Below the pieces are notes generated by a model. It ran no database searches and was not told where the DNA came from. It saw only the letters and a program-made list of their open reading frames with translations. Made by a program: the position numbers and the translations under genes. Positions 62,436-64,000 of a stretch of DNA of 64,000 nucleotides are shown here, one piece after another (positions within the stretch are counted from its first letter, which is position 1; the number at the start of each line of letters is the position of its first letter). Source of the stretch: Acidobacteria bacterium RIFCSPLOWO2_12_FULL_68_19 (GTDB taxonomy: Bacteria > Acidobacteriota > Vicinamibacteria > Vicinamibacterales > UBA2999); the NCBI GenBank assembly GCA_001767525.1, contig MELF01000025.1, positions 1-64,000 on the forward strand. Reading direction: 5' to 3'.

Positions 62436-63659
62436 ATGAGCGACCTGCGCGTGTCAGACATCGATCTCGCGAACGAACCGCTGGCCATCGAGAATGGCAC
62501 GTCCGTTCGGCGAGATCGCCTCCCGCTTCACCGGCCGTGGATTGGCGAAGAGGAGGTCCGGGCGGTCGCGAACGCAATGTGCAGCGGTCATCTCTCGGGC
62601 CGCGGACCGATCGGGCGAGAAGTCGAGGCGGAACTCTCGGCGATCCTGGGGACGCCGACGCTGTTCGTCTCCTCGTGTACTGCCGCACTCGAAATCTCCC
62701 TCACGCTCTCGGGCGTTGGACGCGGCGATGAGGTGATCTGTCCCAGCTTCGCATTCGTGTCGGCCGCCACGAGCGTTGTCCGGGCCGGCGCCATTCCCGT
62801 CTTCGCCGACATCGAACCCGACACCTTCAACATCGATCCAGCCGACATCGAGTCGCGCATTACCCCCGAGACACGCGCGATCATCGTCGTGCATTACGCC
62901 GGTCACGCATGCGACATGGATCGGATTCTCGAGATCGCCTCCCGTCGCGGCCTGAAGGTCATCGAGGATGCCGCCCACGCCTTTGGCGCATCGGCTGAAG
63001 GACGGCCGCTGGGGACGATCGGCGACTTTGGGTGCTTCAGCTTCCACGGCACCAAGGACATCGTCTGCGGCGAGGGAGGTGCCCTCGTATGCCGTCGGCA
63101 CGACGATGCGCACCGGGCCGAGATCGTGTGCGAGAAAGGGACCAACCGCACCCAGTTCATCAGAGGCGATATCGATCACTACACGTGGGTGGACGAGGGG
63201 AGCAGCTACGCTGCGTCGGACGTGCTCGCGAGCCTGCTTCAGGCTCAGCTTGGGCGCTTCCCGGCCATCCTCGCGCGCAAGCGCGAACTGGCGGAACGCC
63301 TGACGTCCCTGCTCGAGCCCATCCGCGGTCTGGTGCAACTGCCGCGCGAGCGGCCCGGGGTCAGCAGCAGCTGGCATCTTTACGCGATACTCGTCCCGGC
63401 CCAGGTGCGCGATGATGTCATCCGCGCGCTACGACACGAAGGCCTCGACGCGGCGTTCCATTACATCCCGCTCCATTCGTCACCATTCGCGCGCGAGCGC
63501 CTTCGGCGTCCTCTGCCACGCCTTCCACACACCGATCGCGTGAGCACGTCATTGATTCGACTCCCGTTCTTCGCATCGATGTCGGACGACGATCTCGAGG
63601 ACGTCGCGCGCGCAACCATCAAGGTGGTCACGCGGTTCGTCGACCACGGCCGAATGTAG
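62436..63659 (+). CDS. DegT/DnrJ/EryC1-family sugar aminotransferase (WecE-like)
   Basis: A 407-aa PLP enzyme. LPLHRPWIGEEEVRAVANAM and GRGPIGREVEAELS start the fold. LFVSSCTAALEISLTLSGVGRGDEVICPSFAFVSAATSVVRAGAIPVFADI, DAAHAFGAS and FGCFSFHGTKDIVCGEGGALVCRR (PLP-Lys) follow. The CFSFHGTK...CGEGG form is closest to WecE/FdtB dTDP-4-keto-6-deoxyhexose transaminases. It would place an amino group on a deoxy-sugar, which the NeuD-like enzyme could then acylate. Sugar specificity is inferred. Confidence 0.9.
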   Translation: MSDLRVSDIDLANEPLAIENGTSVRRDRLPLHRPWIGEEEVRAVANAMCSGHLSGRGPIGREVEAELSAILGTPTLFVSSCTAALEISLTLSGVGRGDEVICPSFAFVSAATSVVRAGAIPVFADIEPDTFNIDPADIESRITPETRAIIVVHYAGHACDMDRILEIASRRGLKVIEDAAHAFGASAEGRPLGTIGDFGCFSFHGTKDIVCGEGGALVCRRHDDAHRAEIVCEKGTNRTQFIRGDIDHYTWVDEGSSYAASDVLASLLQAQLGRFPAILARKRELAERLTSLLEPIRGLVQLPRERPGVSSSWHLYAILVPAQVRDDVIRALRHEGLDAAFHYIPLHSSPFARERLRRPLPRLPHTDRVSTSLIRLPFFASMSDDDLEDVARATIKVVTRFVDHGRM

Positions 63660-63671
63660 AGGGTAGCGCCG

Positions 63672-64000
63672 CTACCGCGTGATCCAGGGCTTGAACCGCT
63701 CTTCCCGCTCGAGCCGTCCGGCGATCGCCTCGGCGGCGCGGCGATCGTCGTACTTGCCGACGCGGACGCGGAAGTTGGCGCCGGCCGTCGTGACGAAGGT
63801 GGGATAGCCCTTCGCGCTGAGGCGCCGGGCGATCGTTTCCGCCTCGGCGCGCTTACGGACGGCCGCCACCTGGACGACGAACCCGCGGCCGGAAGGCTCG
63901 GCTAGCGAGGAGGCGCCCGCCGCACTCGCTGCGGCCGGCACAGCGGAGGGCGCCGGTGTCGCAGGCTTCGCGGCAGACGCGACGGCGGGCTTGGGCGCGG
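63672..64000 (-). CDS. SPOR-domain protein, partial (runs off the window)
   Basis: The 3' end of a gene whose start lies beyond 64000. The visible part has an Ala/Pro-rich linker (KPAVASAAKPATPAPSAV) and a C-terminal SPOR domain (about 70 residues): RGFVVQVAAVRKRAEAETIARRLSAKGYPTFV, FRVRVGKYDDRRAAEAIAGRLE and FKPWITR. SPOR binds denuded peptidoglycan at the septum; such proteins are anchored cell-division or cell-wall factors. Confidence 0.85.
   Translation of the reverse strand, partial: APKPAVASAAKPATPAPSAVPAAASAAGASSLAEPSGRGFVVQVAAVRKRAEAETIARRLSAKGYPTFVTTAGANFRVRVGKYDDRRAAEAIAGRLEREERFKPWITR

Overview
The window looks like chromosome from a high-GC Gram-negative bacterium, most likely an Acidobacteriota of the Vicinamibacteria type (subdivision 6). 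That placement is an inference. It rests on gene content: Lol lipoprotein export, Lnt, a large Oar-like TonB receptor with a carboxypeptidase-regulatory domain, tandem secreted beta-propellers, an Abhydrolase_10-type hydrolase, and HspR-controlled dnaK-dnaJ. It also rests on very frequent ATGA/GTGA stop-start overlaps and on short 7-8 bp tandem repeats in many gene gaps. No rRNA or tRNA gene was found.

Layout. 1-2760 is a decayed strip: an IS91-type transposase remnant, two divergent genes that lost their 5' halves at one junction near 900, a MazF-type toxin-antitoxin pair, and a broken RCC1/collagen-like gene. 2757-9486 is a minus-strand run: DUF2085-like and other small membrane proteins, VanZ, enoyl-CoA hydratase, ribH, nusB, lysS, lolC/E, lolD. 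9589-19962 is on the plus strand: a membrane spermidine-synthase-like protein, a TetR-controlled RND efflux operon whose permease is fused to a TolC-like outer-membrane factor, and an IMP dehydrogenase. 19919-27597 is on the minus strand: adenosine kinase and MTA phosphorylase, a broken nucleotidyltransferase, a group II intron with its maturase, and an acd-meaB-mce operon in which the epimerase is fused to a metallo-beta-lactamase-fold hydrolase.

27740-35372 holds a small barrel-like protein, two related secreted proteins, hemW, a DnaC-like ATPase and the dnaK-dnaJ-hspR heat-shock operon with a HAIR-like operator. 35544-46105 holds PBP1A and then a minus-strand set of secreted hydrolases (M20 peptidase, Abhydrolase_10, gamma-glutamyltransferase, amidase). 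46106-48772 is lnt followed by prfB, which carries the programmed frameshift. 48886-58866 holds two NHL-type propellers with an amidohydrolase, an SGNH-like protein, an ICMT-like methyltransferase, the TonB receptor and a CheR-like protein with a signal peptide. 58870-63659 is a sugar or surface-glycan group (large membrane protein, NeuD/PglD-like acyltransferase, GT2, DegT/WecE aminotransferase). A SPOR-domain gene runs off the right edge.

The most unusual signals are: (1) the recurring 7- and 8-bp tandem repeats of several unit families, which fill gene gaps and run into gene ends; (2) the single-ORF RND pump-outer-membrane-factor fusion with an internal signal-peptide-like segment; (3) the epimerase-MBL fusion; and (4) a set of -10-like boxes 5-9 bp upstream of start codons, which suggests leaderless mRNAs. 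I did not find a clearly new multi-gene defence or mobile system.
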